Positions 26,877 to 35,977 of a stretch of 61,169 nucleotides of DNA are shown piece by piece. Both the position numbers and the translations under genes were made by a program. Numbering within the stretch: position 1 is the stretch's first letter; every line of letters starts with the position of its first letter. Location of the stretch: assembly GCA_016931915.1 (NCBI GenBank), contig JAFGDU010000053.1, forward strand, positions 1 to 61,169, given 5' to 3'. Under the pieces are notes generated by a model, which searched no databases, was not told where the DNA came from, and was given only the letters and a program-made list of their open reading frames with translations. The stretch comes from Actinomycetota bacterium (GTDB taxonomy: Bacteria > Actinomycetota > Geothermincolia > Geothermincolales > RBG-13-55-18).

Positions 26877-28322
26877 CTGAGCGACGCAAAGAGAATAGCC
26901 AAGAACATAGCCTTTATCATAGGGGGCGGGACCTTCCGGGCAGTTCTCATGCCCCTCTTCACCATCTTCATAGCCAGGGAGCTGGGCACGGAGGGTTTCG
27001 GCGCCTTTTCCTTTGCCCTCTCGCTGGCCTCCATCATGGTCATCGTGGGGGAGATGGGCCTGCCCAAGATGGTGGTGCGCGAGCTCACCAATCACAAGGA
27101 GGACGTGGCCAAGTATATCGGGGACCTCACCGTTCTGCGCCTCATCGCCGGCCTGGCGAGTATGGGGATAGTAGCCATGATCCTGGTGTTGACTCCCCGG
27201 GCGCCCGATACCCGCATGCCCCTCTTCCTCATCGGGCTTTCCCTCTTGATCTTCACCGGGCTGAGGCGCTTTTTCGACGCCATCTTCCAGGCCTTCGAGG
27301 TGATGAAGTACCAGGCGTTGGTGGATATGGTCGATATCCTGCTCACCTTCGGTGTAGGAACGGCACTGCTCTTCAGCGGGTATGGCCTCATGGGGATAGC
27401 CTTCGCGATGATGGTGGGAGCCACCATATCCATGGCCATGGACTTCATCATCCTCACCCGCAAGCTGGGAAAGCCGGTCTTTACCTTCGATCTTGCTTTC
27501 TGGAAGAAGATGGCATTAGGGGCCTTGCCCTTCGGGGTCATCGGAGTCCTCACCTTCCTCTTCGGTTATTCCAACACCGTATTGCTCTCTATTTTCAAGG
27601 GGGACGAACAAGCCGGCCTTTTCAGCTCCGCCTACCGCGTGATCTGGATGCTGGCCATCATCCCGGCTACCTGCATGACCGCGGTGTTCCCTTTCCTGGC
27701 CAGGGTCGGCAAGTCGTCCGACGGCAGGCACAAGGATGCCATCAGGCTGATAGTCAAATACCTGGCTTGCCTGAGCCTGCCCTTCGCGGCGCTACTCGCG
27801 ATCAATGCGCCCCACATCATCGCTGCGGTCTACGGGAAATCCTATAACGGGGCCAGCCCGGCGCTGTGGATACTGGCCGCCATCCCGCTCTTCAGTTTCG
27901 CGTATATCCCCCTCATCGACCTGTTGAATTCACAATACAAACACCGTTTCTCGGTCATCGCCATCCTCTTGTGCGCGGCGATAAACACCGCGTTGTGCCT
28001 CTTGCTCGCCCCGCTGCTGGGACTGGTGGGCGCCGCCGTGAGCACGCTGGTGGCGGAGGCTTGCCTCTTCGGGATCATCATTTTCTTCTCGTGGAAGCAT
28101 ATGCGCATTCACCCGCGTATCTTCAATCTCTGGAAGCCCCTGGTGGCGTCCCTTACCGCCTCCCTTTCCTTGCTGCCGCTGCGCAATATCCTGCCCCTGA
28201 CCCAGATGGTCATCGCCTTCTTCCTCATCTACATCGCGTCGCTGCTGATCTTGCGCACTTTCGATTCCGAGGACCGGCGGCTCTTCCGATCCCTCATCCC
28301 GGCCCGCACCCGCACCAGATAA
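26877..28322 (+). CDS. Polysaccharide flippase (MATE/Wzx-like), CTG start
   Basis: A membrane protein of about 481 residues with roughly 12-14 segments, of the Wzx/MurJ oligosaccharide exporter type; the FTIFIARELGTEGFGAFSFALS stretch near the N-terminus is typical. No ATG, GTG or TTG lies at the expected start. The first ATG (26949) would delete the first helix. CTG 26877 lies 6 bases after AGGGAAGGGA and gives SDAKRIAKNIAFIIGGGTFR, a normal flippase N-terminus, so I call it as the start. No glycosyltransferases lie nearby, so the lipid-linked cargo is unknown. Confidence 0.82.
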   Translation: MSDAKRIAKNIAFIIGGGTFRAVLMPLFTIFIARELGTEGFGAFSFALSLASIMVIVGEMGLPKMVVRELTNHKEDVAKYIGDLTVLRLIAGLASMGIVAMILVLTPRAPDTRMPLFLIGLSLLIFTGLRRFFDAIFQAFEVMKYQALVDMVDILLTFGVGTALLFSGYGLMGIAFAMMVGATISMAMDFIILTRKLGKPVFTFDLAFWKKMALGALPFGVIGVLTFLFGYSNTVLLSIFKGDEQAGLFSSAYRVIWMLAIIPATCMTAVFPFLARVGKSSDGRHKDAIRLIVKYLACLSLPFAALLAINAPHIIAAVYGKSYNGASPALWILAAIPLFSFAYIPLIDLLNSQYKHRFSVIAILLCAAINTALCLLLAPLLGLVGAAVSTLVAEACLFGIIIFFSWKHMRIHPRIFNLWKPLVASLTASLSLLPLRNILPLTQMVIAFFLIYIASLLILRTFDSEDRRLFRSLIPARTRTR

Positions 28323-28355
28323 CAGCTGACTCCAGGTGTTGTAAGGATTTGCCCT

Positions 28356-28553
28356 TACGCCTTCGGGTCTGACTTCGACCTCGAGGTCTTTCTCCCGGCT
28401 CAGCTCCCAATCCACGCTGGACTCGATCCCGAAGGCCAACTCGAACGGGCCCTGGGCGAGGCCGACTACCGTGAAGATAGCCCCGCTGCTGAGCCAGCAG
28501 TGATCGCCGGTTATATGCCTGGGGATCTTGCATTCCGGGCGGGCATCGATCCC
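28356..28553 (-). pseudogene. Internally deleted copy of the CxxC/V4R-like family
   Basis: On the minus strand this stretch reads RPECKIPRHITGDHCWLSSG, which aligns with the N-terminal knuckle of the neighbouring family (CPECGVPSYIT...WLDSG). It then passes directly into TVVGLAQGPFELAFGIESSV and a DWELSREKDLEVEV-like end, which aligns with the last 45 residues of the same family. About 280 residues are missing in between. The first Cys of the knuckle is Arg, no normal start is present, and the frame runs past the normal stop into the flippase. It lies 77 bases after the intact paralogue's stop, so a tandem pair lost one member. Confidence 0.8.
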
Positions 28554-28630
28554 CAGTACCTCTCCCCCACCTCGTTTCGATCTGTTATCGCCTTACCGAT
28601 GCCGAGTCCAGTCCGCGAGCGGGCTATCGC

Positions 28631-29722
28631 TCAGATATCGACCGTCTCTCTGGTACCCCTGGGGATTACCTCCAGTTCGAGGTCACCGGAATCGGTTAGC
28701 TCCCAGTTGACGTGGGAATCCACATCCAGGGCCATCTCGAAGAGTCCCTGCACCATGCCCACTGTCATCAGGTAGCCCGCCGCGCTGTCTATGCGCAGGT
28801 GCATCCCCCGCGAGTCCATGCTTATTTCTCTCAGGTTACCCATTCCCCTCACTGCGAGCTGGGTTCGGAAATCCCCCTCGTCGCTTATCTCGTTTATGGA
28901 GTAGAAGCCGCCCTTCACGAAGCGGCGCTGTGCTTCCACCACCACGTTGGGGATGGTCTCGCCCAGCTCCGCCTCCAGCGCCTTGAAGACCACGTCCAGG
29001 AGCTCCGTTCCCAACAGGGCCATGCGCCTCCCCGTGTGCCTGCTGACGATCAGGCCCTTGTCCAGGAACCACTTGAACTCCGACAAGGCCGCGGGAGCTC
29101 CGCACGTCGCGCACCTCTCCAGATCGATGTCCCCGTCGCGGTGGCGGTATGGGGTAGGCTTCAGTCTCTCCACCAGCACCTCGGGATACTCGGTCCAAGT
29201 GGTGATGAACTCGTACAGCCCTGGGGATACTTCCTTGTAGGTCACCGCATGCTCTCCCCCCACCACGGCGGAGACGGCGCCGACCAGGGACCCTGCGGCC
29301 TCGGGCACGGAGAAGGGCTCCAGGATGCGGAATATCGAGTAATCGTCCTCGTCCCTCTCGTAGCGCGAATCGACGGACTCGTACTTGCCGTATCCCATTA
29401 TATGGCAATAGGTCATAATCGGATCCGTGAACACCTCGGGGTTCATCTGCTTTGCTTCCACCAGCTTCTTGACCTCCGGGGGCACCAGTTTGCTCATATA
29501 TGTCTCGATGCCCCTGGCGGTGATATTTACCACCATGCTCTCGATGGACACGCCGATGATATCACCGATATTCTTGAACAGAGGGTCCAGGTTCTCGCAT
29601 TCGATGAAGCCGGCTCGTGCCTCGGGATTAACCCTCTGGATGATATCGCCGTTGTTCAGCCATTCCTGGCCCTGGTTGAAGGGTTCTGGGACTTTGCATT
29701 CGGGACAGATAACCACGTCCAT
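28631..29722 (-). CDS. Unrecognised duplicated CxxC-knuckle / V4R-like protein, copy 1
   Basis: A 363-residue soluble protein of a family I do not recognise, with two more intact copies at 44110 and 45335. It is an internal duplication. Residues 1-190 and 195-355 each have a CxxC knuckle (C6/C9 and C204/C207), a Trp and Gly-Ile/Leu block, a helix (ENLDPLF / ELLDVVF), an RG or RR helix, and a GYG/GMG-started beta-rich domain. The last resembles V4R (4-vinyl reductase-like) domains, which is inference. No membrane segment is seen. A wrecked fourth copy lies just downstream on the same strand. Confidence 0.75.
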   Translation of the reverse strand: MDVVICPECKVPEPFNQGQEWLNNGDIIQRVNPEARAGFIECENLDPLFKNIGDIIGVSIESMVVNITARGIETYMSKLVPPEVKKLVEAKQMNPEVFTDPIMTYCHIMGYGKYESVDSRYERDEDDYSIFRILEPFSVPEAAGSLVGAVSAVVGGEHAVTYKEVSPGLYEFITTWTEYPEVLVERLKPTPYRHRDGDIDLERCATCGAPAALSEFKWFLDKGLIVSRHTGRRMALLGTELLDVVFKALEAELGETIPNVVVEAQRRFVKGGFYSINEISDEGDFRTQLAVRGMGNLREISMDSRGMHLRIDSAAGYLMTVGMVQGLFEMALDVDSHVNWELTDSGDLELEVIPRGTRETVDI

Positions 29723-30035
29723 TCTCTCGTGTCCTCTCTTTTGACGGCTGCGAACAGGACTGTTGCCCGTATGCCACTACCCCACCATAAGTTAATAATC
29801 GGAGCTTGAAGAGTAGAGCTTTATCTTCATATACGCATGCGTTTCTGTTCATCGACATGACGTGACAGGGATGACATAGATGGCATCTCGACGAGTTTTC
29901 CGGTGCTGGAGACGTGTATGAGAGGCGCTACGGTCTCCATCAGGATTGTCCATGACATTGACGTCTGTACATGACAGATGGGAAAAACAGTCCCATAATC
30001 TGAGTTGAAGACACGACCCGAGACAGGAGGCCTAT
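29723..30035. other. Divergent intergenic region
   Basis: This 313-base gap separates the minus-strand family gene and the plus-strand iron-sulfur gene, so promoters for both must lie here. I see no consensus hexamer pair, repeat or RNA gene. Confidence 0.4.
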
Positions 30036-31076
30036 ATGTCCCTGGAACCTTTGATCGAGGAGTTCCTGCTCGAGCGCGGGGCGCTCAAGGTCGGCATTGC
30101 CACCACCGAGACCATGGCGGGCGGGCCGCCCAGCGCGGATATCACCTACCGCATGGAGGGAGCGCGCTCCGCGGTCAGCTTTGCCCTGCCCCTCGACCGC
30201 GACCGTATCCGCGCCTTCCTGGCCAAGGAAGACCGCTTCGGTCACGAGGAGGACAACATAGGGACCAACCTGCGCTCCAAGGACCTCTCATGGGAGCTGG
30301 CGGAGATGCTGAAGAAGGAGGGTCATGCAGCCAAGGGAACCGCGGCAAACATGAAGTACCGCCAGGACGAGGAGGGATGGCAGCTGGCGCTGCACCCGGA
30401 TATCAGCCATCGCTATATCGCCGTGCGCTCCGGTCTGGGTTCCTACGGCTGGTCGGGTAACGTGGGCATCAAGGATTATGGCACCGCCATCATCCTGGGA
30501 ACGACCGTCACCGACGCCGAACTACACCCCACGGAACCCATACCGGAGGGCGAGGGTTTCTGCGATAACTGCAAGCTCTGCTATAAGAGCTGCGCACTGG
30601 GGATGTTCGACAATAAGAAGCAGACGTCCGTGACCCTGGGCGGCGTCACTTTCACCCACGCTGCACGCAGGGAACAGCTCCTTTGCGATTTCACCTGCGG
30701 TGGTTTCAACGGGCTCGCGAGGTCCGGGAAATGGTCGACCTGGTCCCCCGGTCGTTTCAACGTCCCCGGCCCGGATGACCACGAGGAGCTGCTGAAGGAA
30801 TTCTTCCGGGCTGTCGAACTGTATAACCGGCGCCCCCCCATGCCAGGGGGTTTCATGCACGTGGCCTTGGAGAACTACCGGCAGCATATGACCTGTGGAA
30901 ACTGCCAGATCGTCTGCTGGGGGAACAGGGAGGATACCAGGGAGAACGTAAGGCTGCTGCACAGTTCCGGCTGCATCATGCAGAAGCCCGATGGCGAACT
31001 CTACGCCCTTGCTCCCGATGAGGCGGAAGCGGAATTCTACGCCATGGAGCCTGAACGCCGGGCGCTCTATTGTTGA
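30036..31076 (+). CDS. QueG-like iron-sulfur oxidoreductase
   Basis: A 346-residue protein with the C-terminal ferredoxin-like layout of epoxyqueuosine reductase and corrinoid iron-sulfur reductases: CDNCKLCYKSCALGMF for one cluster and CGNCQIVCW for the other. The N-terminal half has the family's AVSFALPLDRDR and YIAVRSGLGSYGWSGN segments. True QueG acts in queuosine synthesis and uses cobalamin, but this protein is divergent and no other queuosine gene is near, so the substrate is unknown. AGGAGG about eight bases before ATG supports the start. It is monocistronic. Confidence 0.82.
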   Translation: MSLEPLIEEFLLERGALKVGIATTETMAGGPPSADITYRMEGARSAVSFALPLDRDRIRAFLAKEDRFGHEEDNIGTNLRSKDLSWELAEMLKKEGHAAKGTAANMKYRQDEEGWQLALHPDISHRYIAVRSGLGSYGWSGNVGIKDYGTAIILGTTVTDAELHPTEPIPEGEGFCDNCKLCYKSCALGMFDNKKQTSVTLGGVTFTHAARREQLLCDFTCGGFNGLARSGKWSTWSPGRFNVPGPDDHEELLKEFFRAVELYNRRPPMPGGFMHVALENYRQHMTCGNCQIVCWGNREDTRENVRLLHSSGCIMQKPDGELYALAPDEAEAEFYAMEPERRALYC

Positions 31077-31156
31077 ACGGGAACGCCGTAATAAATGACC
31101 TGAGCAGCAGCGTAAACATAACTCAATAAGTGTCAAATTCACCCCGGGAAATCTGT

Positions 31157-31162
31157 TATAAT
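31157..31162 (+). promoter_or_regulatory. Predicted -10 element upstream of thiolase
   Basis: TATAAT lies 94 bases before the thiolase start, with no good -35 at 17 bases. It is weak evidence for a promoter. Confidence 0.4.
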
Positions 31163-31255
31163 AACGCTACCTTTCGGTAACCAGAGAAGGAAAATCATCA
31201 GGCCATGGCTTGTTGTAACAGGCCGGAGAAGAGCGGAAAGTGAGGTAGATCAGAC

Positions 31256-32437
31256 ATGGCAGAGATCAAAGAAGCTGTCCTGGTTGATGGGGTGAGGACC
31301 CCGAACTTCAGGGCCCACGCCGAGAAGGGTTGGGCGAGGAACCTGCGCCCCGACGAACTTCTTACCTATGTTTATGAGGCACTCTTCGAGCGCAACCCCC
31401 AGGTGAAGCCGGAGGATATCGATGCTGTATTCTGCGGCACCGCAAATCAGACGGGAATGCAGAACGATATCGCGCGCCTGGGCTGGCTGGCCAGCGGATA
31501 TCCGGACAGCGTGCCCACCAACGGCGTGAACCAGCAGTGCCCCTCGGGGATGTCCTGCATCGAACATGCCTGCCGCGCCATCATGGCGGACGATGGTAAC
31601 ATATTTATCGCCTCTGGCGTGGAGGACATGCAGAACGTCCCCATGGCCATGGGCATGGATTTCCCACCGCGCATAGCCAATTACTACGATCCCATGGAAC
31701 TGCCCATGGGTCCCACGGCTGAGAAGATCGCACAGCTGTACAACATCTCGCGCGAGGACGCGGAGCTCATGGCCTACCACAGCCATCTCAAGGCCGCAGC
31801 AGCAAGAGATGCCGGTAAATTCGCCGACGAGATCGTGCCGGTCAAGGCGCTGGACGATAACGGTGAAGAGTTCATGTGCGACCGCGACCAGTGGATCCGG
31901 GACAATCCCAGCCTGGAGCAGATGGCCGGGATGAGGCCCGCCTTCCGTCCCGACGGTATCGTCACCGCGGCCATCAGCTCGCCGCTGACCACCGGAGCCT
32001 GCGCCACCCTCTTCATGAGCCGTGAAAAGGCGGACGAGCTCGGTCTCTCCTATCACCTCCGGTACGGGGGAGGCGCCATGGCCGGATGCGACCCCACGAT
32101 CATGGGCTACGGTCCGGTACCGGCGGTCAAGAAGTTATTGGCCATGAAGGGCCTGACCATCGACGATATCGACGTGTGGGAGTTGAACGAGGCCTTCGGC
32201 ACCCAGTCCCTGGCAGTACTTCGCGAGCTGGGTATAGCCGAGAACGCGCCCTTCGACAACGTCAACGTATGGGGCGGTGCGCTGGCGCTTGGTCACCCGC
32301 TGGGTGAGTCCGGGGCTCGCATAGTCATAACGCTGAACAACATCATGAAGACCGATTACGCGGATGCCAAGCGTGGAGTCGCCACCCTGTGCGGCGGTTT
32401 CGGCAACGGCAACGCCACCCTGTGGGAAAAGGTATAG
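31256..32437 (+). CDS. Acetyl-CoA C-acyltransferase (thiolase)
   Basis: A 393-residue classical thiolase with all catalytic residues: nucleophilic Cys in QQCPSGMSC (C95), ELNEAFG, GHPLGESGAR with the His, and the acid/base Cys in LCGGFGNGNA. It should cleave 3-ketoacyl-CoA in beta-oxidation or run in the condensing direction. The active-site context QQCPSG rather than NRxCGSG is slightly unusual. It stands alone with its own -10 and a strong terminator. Confidence 0.93.
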   Translation: MAEIKEAVLVDGVRTPNFRAHAEKGWARNLRPDELLTYVYEALFERNPQVKPEDIDAVFCGTANQTGMQNDIARLGWLASGYPDSVPTNGVNQQCPSGMSCIEHACRAIMADDGNIFIASGVEDMQNVPMAMGMDFPPRIANYYDPMELPMGPTAEKIAQLYNISREDAELMAYHSHLKAAAARDAGKFADEIVPVKALDDNGEEFMCDRDQWIRDNPSLEQMAGMRPAFRPDGIVTAAISSPLTTGACATLFMSREKADELGLSYHLRYGGGAMAGCDPTIMGYGPVPAVKKLLAMKGLTIDDIDVWELNEAFGTQSLAVLRELGIAENAPFDNVNVWGGALALGHPLGESGARIVITLNNIMKTDYADAKRGVATLCGGFGNGNATLWEKV

Positions 32438-32445
32438 TAACCTGG

Positions 32446-32476
32446 AAAAAAGGGGCGGGGCCTCCCGCCCCTTTTT
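32446..32476 (+). terminator. Intrinsic terminator after thiolase
   Basis: GGGGCGGG (32452-32459) pairs with CCCGCCCC (32464-32471) over a GCCT loop, flanked by an A-run and followed by TTTTT. It lies 14 bases after the stop. Confidence 0.92.
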
Positions 32477-32656
32477 CTATTTCGGGTGTTCCTCCGAACC
32501 GGAGACTACAGGTCACGGGCCCTGGCAGCAGGACGGCGCCTGGGCGGCTTTCTGATACTACCATCCGGGGCATACGAACGTTGTTATCCCATTGGTCCTC
32601 AATCTTTCCCTACCGCAGCTCGATATAATCGACAACGGAAAGAAAGGAGCAACGGA

Positions 32657-33151
32657 ATGGTCGCTCTCGTCATCATCCTTGTAGTGCTGGCCAGCATCGT
32701 CGCGGATGTCTTTTTCTTCATCTGGTGGTTCAAGAAGCTCAGGGTCGAGGCCATCGAGGATATCCGCAAGACGGTGGGCGAAGAGAAGGTCTACAACGTA
32801 GAGGACAGTAACTGCTTCGGGGTGCTCTCGAAGGGTTACAAGCAGATCAGGGGCAACGGGGTCCTGGCGCTGACGGATAAAGGCATCCATTCGCGCATGT
32901 TCGTCCCCCGCAAATACCTCTTCATCCCCCTCGGATCGGTGCGCGCCGTGTCCAACCCGCGCTCCTTTCTGGGCAAGACCAAGGCGAGGCTTCTGCTGCG
33001 CGTCGATTTCGTGAACGAGGAAGGCCGGGACGATGCGTGCGCATGGCTCGTACCCTCTCTGCAATGGTGGAGCGGAGCCGTGGAAGCTCTCAAAAACGGT
33101 GTGCAACCTCCCCTCGCCCCCTGGAGGGAGAAAGGCCAGGTCAGTTTATGA
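32657..33151 (+). CDS. Membrane-anchored PH-like protein
   Basis: A 164-residue protein with one N-terminal membrane helix (about 3-25, ending FFFIWWFKK) and a cytosolic beta-rich domain (VLALTDKGIHSRMF, YLFIPLGSVRAV, ARLLLRVDF) that looks like a bacterial PH-type domain, ending in a helix. I do not recognise a named family. AAAGGAG seven bases before ATG 32657 supports the start. The longer frame from 32486 runs through the terminator region and is rejected. It is alone, upstream of the two-component system. Confidence 0.7.
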   Translation: MVALVIILVVLASIVADVFFFIWWFKKLRVEAIEDIRKTVGEEKVYNVEDSNCFGVLSKGYKQIRGNGVLALTDKGIHSRMFVPRKYLFIPLGSVRAVSNPRSFLGKTKARLLLRVDFVNEEGRDDACAWLVPSLQWWSGAVEALKNGVQPPLAPWREKGQVSL

Positions 33152-33355
33152 CCCGGTCCCCTCGTCCTGAGCAGCTCACATGCACGATCTCTTTCCCTGA
33201 ACGCAACCGCTAACTGTCGCATCAACTCCCGCCCACAGCCCCCCATGCTCGCTTGAAGGGTCGTTCCTTGCGGCGGTGCATGAAGGACAAGCCTTGAAAA
33301 TGGGCGAAGGGAGGTTATATTAAAGGCGTAAGATTACAGCGGCGAAAGGTATTTT

Positions 33356-34051
33356 TTGAACAGGATATTGATCATCGAGGATGAGAGGCCGCTTGCCGAG
33401 GCCGTGGAGTTCAGCCTGGAGAAAGAGGGATACGAGGTGGACATCGCCCTGGATGGCGATGCCGGATGGCGCATGTACGAGGGAGGAGGATATGACCTCA
33501 TCCTGCTGGATCTCATGCTGCCGGGAATAGACGGTATGGAGATCTGCCGCAGGATAAGGAAGGAGAGCGCGACACCGGTCATCATGCTCACCGCCAAGGA
33601 TTCCGATGTGGATACGATCCTCGGACTCGAGATGGGCGCAGATGACTACGTCACCAAGCCCTTCAACATGCGCGAACTTATCGCGCGCGTTCGCGCCGTA
33701 CTACGCCGGGTAAGACCCGAGGAGCCGGAGAAACCGGGCGGGCGTCTTCAGCTGGGTGACCTGGTGATAGACAAAGAGAGGCACGAGGTCGTGGTGGGCG
33801 GCGAAGTGGTGGATATGCCGCTCATGGAATACCGCCTGCTGGAGCTCTTCATGCGCAATCCCGGCAAGGCTCTTGCGCGAGAATACCTCCTCAACAAGGC
33901 ATGGGAGGGGGATTTCTACGGCCAGACAAAGACCCTGGACGTACACATACGCCGCCTGAGAGAGAAGATAGAGAAAGACCCGGCCAACCCGCAGCGCATC
34001 ATCACCGTAAGGGGTGTCGGGTACCGCTTCGAGGCGGGCGGACAGGTTTGA
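33356..34051 (+). CDS. phoP: PhoP/PhoB-type response regulator
   Basis: A 231-residue OmpR-family regulator. The receiver has E8/D9, phospho-acceptor D52 in LILLDLMLPG, and MLTAKD and TKPFNMRE. The winged helix lies at about 130-228 (VDVHIRRLREKIEKDP-like, with VRGVGYRFE). The start is TTG 33356 in front of MNRILIIEDE-like sequence, after AAAGG. It overlaps the kinase start by one base (TGATG). The pst operon and Pho boxes downstream identify the phosphate-sensing role (context inference). Confidence 0.93.
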   Translation: MNRILIIEDERPLAEAVEFSLEKEGYEVDIALDGDAGWRMYEGGGYDLILLDLMLPGIDGMEICRRIRKESATPVIMLTAKDSDVDTILGLEMGADDYVTKPFNMRELIARVRAVLRRVRPEEPEKPGGRLQLGDLVIDKERHEVVVGGEVVDMPLMEYRLLELFMRNPGKALAREYLLNKAWEGDFYGQTKTLDVHIRRLREKIEKDPANPQRIITVRGVGYRFEAGGQV

Positions 34052-35820
34052 TGAAGAGTCTGAGACGCATCCTCATTTTCAGGTACGCTCTTATCGTCGC
34101 GGCCGTGCTGATCGTCGTAGCCCTGCTGGTGATCATCCCTATACGCTCCTTTACCATATCCATGGAGAAGGAGAACCTGGAGGATGAAGCAAAGCTGTTC
34201 GCCCGGGACTTCCAGCGTTTCTTCACCGAGGAGATGGAACGCCCCGAGGTAGATTCCTATCTCGATGGGCTCGCGGAAGACCTGCCGGCGCGATTGACGG
34301 TCATAGACACAGAAGGTTTGGTGTTGGGGGACTCGAACTTCCCGGCCGAGGAGATGGAGAACCACGCCGGCCGCCCCGAAGTGGCAGCCGCTCTAGAGGG
34401 CGAAGTAGGATCGGCCCGGCGCGAGTCCCGCACCCTGGGCAGCAACTATATATATGCCGCTGCCCCCATTGTCGTAGACGGCGATGTCGTCGGCGTGGCC
34501 CGTGTCGCTCTGGAGGAAGAAAACGTCATGCCAGTCGTTCTCCAGGTGTGGTGGATCTTCCTCGCCGCTTTCGGGACGCTGCTCGTGGTGATAATCGCAG
34601 TGAGCATCTGGACTGAGAGGACCATGGGCTCGGCACTATCAGATATGAGGGAAGCGGCTGCCGGACTGGCCAAGGGCGACCTGGATCGTAGGGTTGCGGA
34701 GCCTGATATCGAGGAGCTCTCAGAACTGGCGCGGGATTTCAACACCATGGCCGAGCAGGTACGGCGCCAGGTAGAGGAGGCGGCCGCGGAGGGCGGAAAA
34801 CTGGAGGCGGTGCTGAACAACATCTCGGCCGGGATCATGGTTACCGATGCGGACAGCAGGATAGTGTTGCTCAACCCCGCTGCAAAAAGGATCCTGGGGG
34901 TGGAGGGGGAGAAGGCGGCAGGACGCCGCATAATAGAGATCTTCTCCAGCCGCGAACTGGACGTGACCGTCTCGCGAGCCGTGGCCGGGGAAAGCGTTGA
35001 CGAGGAAATAGAGCTGATATATCCACAACGGATGTCACTGCACCTGAAATCGAATCCCGTCATGGGGGCGGAAGGCAACGTTGTAGCGACGGTCAGCGCC
35101 ATAGAGGATGTAACCGCCCTCAAGAGGTTGAACCAGATCAGGCAGGATTTTGTTGCCAACGTCTCACACGAGCTGCGGACCCCGGTGGCCTCCATCCGCG
35201 CCCTGACCGATTCGCTTCTGGACGGCGCAGTCGAGGAGAGGGAGAGGGCGGAGCGATTTCTGCGGGACCTGGACAGGGAGGCAACGCGGCTGTCGCAGCT
35301 CATCGAGGACCTGCTTGCTCTGAGCAGGCTGGAAGCGCAGGAGGCGGCGCTTAAGGTCGAGGAGTTCCATCTGGAGGGACTATTAAGTGAGTGCCTGGAT
35401 TCCAAGGGGAAGCTCGCGGAGGAATATGGAGTGGAGCTGCAGATCGAGCCGGGCGGTGAGGGGATAGCGATCAAGGGTGACCGCAGGCTCCTGGGGACCG
35501 CCCTGAACAACCTCATCGATAACGCCATCAAGTACAATCACGTGGGTGGAAAAGTCACGTTGAGAGTGGGCGCAGAACAGCCCGGCGGCAGCGTGAGCAT
35601 AGAGGTAGAGGATAGCGGGATCGGCATCCCCCGGGATGAGCTTCCCAGGGTCTTCGAGCGGTTCTACCGCATCGATAAGGCGCGTTCCAGGGAGACAGGA
35701 GGTACGGGGCTGGGTCTCTCTATCGTCAGGCACATAGTCGAGTTGCACGGCGGTACGCTTGTAGTCGCCAGCGTAGAGGGCGAGGGCTCGACATTCGCCA
35801 TAAAGCTTCCGCGCCCATAG
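34051..35820 (+). CDS. phoR: PhoR-type sensor histidine kinase
   Basis: A 589-residue membrane kinase: TM1 (about 9-29), an extracytoplasmic domain (to about 165), TM2 (170-190), HAMP (about 190-245), PAS (255-350), HisKA with VSHELRTPVASI (His near 373), and HATPase with N-box NNLIDNAIKYN, G1 VEDSGIGIP and G2 GGTGLGLSIV. It is complete and should phosphorylate the adjacent regulator. Its C-terminal ATPase domain is the apparent parent of the two degenerate modules downstream. Translationally coupled to the regulator. Confidence 0.94.
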   Translation: MKSLRRILIFRYALIVAAVLIVVALLVIIPIRSFTISMEKENLEDEAKLFARDFQRFFTEEMERPEVDSYLDGLAEDLPARLTVIDTEGLVLGDSNFPAEEMENHAGRPEVAAALEGEVGSARRESRTLGSNYIYAAAPIVVDGDVVGVARVALEEENVMPVVLQVWWIFLAAFGTLLVVIIAVSIWTERTMGSALSDMREAAAGLAKGDLDRRVAEPDIEELSELARDFNTMAEQVRRQVEEAAAEGGKLEAVLNNISAGIMVTDADSRIVLLNPAAKRILGVEGEKAAGRRIIEIFSSRELDVTVSRAVAGESVDEEIELIYPQRMSLHLKSNPVMGAEGNVVATVSAIEDVTALKRLNQIRQDFVANVSHELRTPVASIRALTDSLLDGAVEERERAERFLRDLDREATRLSQLIEDLLALSRLEAQEAALKVEEFHLEGLLSECLDSKGKLAEEYGVELQIEPGGEGIAIKGDRRLLGTALNNLIDNAIKYNHVGGKVTLRVGAEQPGGSVSIEVEDSGIGIPRDELPRVFERFYRIDKARSRETGGTGLGLSIVRHIVELHGGTLVVASVEGEGSTFAIKLPRP

Positions 35821-35840
35821 GAAACATGCAGTACTACTGA

Positions 35841-35873
35841 TTTAACCGGTTGTTAACCAACATTTTCCTTGCA
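35841..35873 (+). promoter_or_regulatory. Pho box 1, three 11-bp units
   Basis: TTTAACC-GGTT, GTTAACC-AACA and TTTTCCT-TGCA are three direct-repeat units of exactly 11 bases, matching the PhoP binding architecture of actinobacteria (GTTCACC-N4) and Bacillus (TTAACA-N5). A -10-like TTTAAT lies at 35885-35890. It precedes the first ATPase module gene. Confidence 0.8.
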
Positions 35874-35977
35874 CGAAACCCGCATTTAATGACCCCATGG
35901 CTTAATAGTCATTGGCGAGTGGTCCGCATTACTGCAATAAGGCCACAGCCAGTAAAGAAAAGAAAGGAGGGAAGAAG

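Noticed and set aside
27930..28439. 169-residue minus-strand frame as an intact gene
   Set aside because: Only its first ~28 residues match the family C-terminus; the rest is antisense to the flippase. It is part of the deleted paralogue, not a complete gene.
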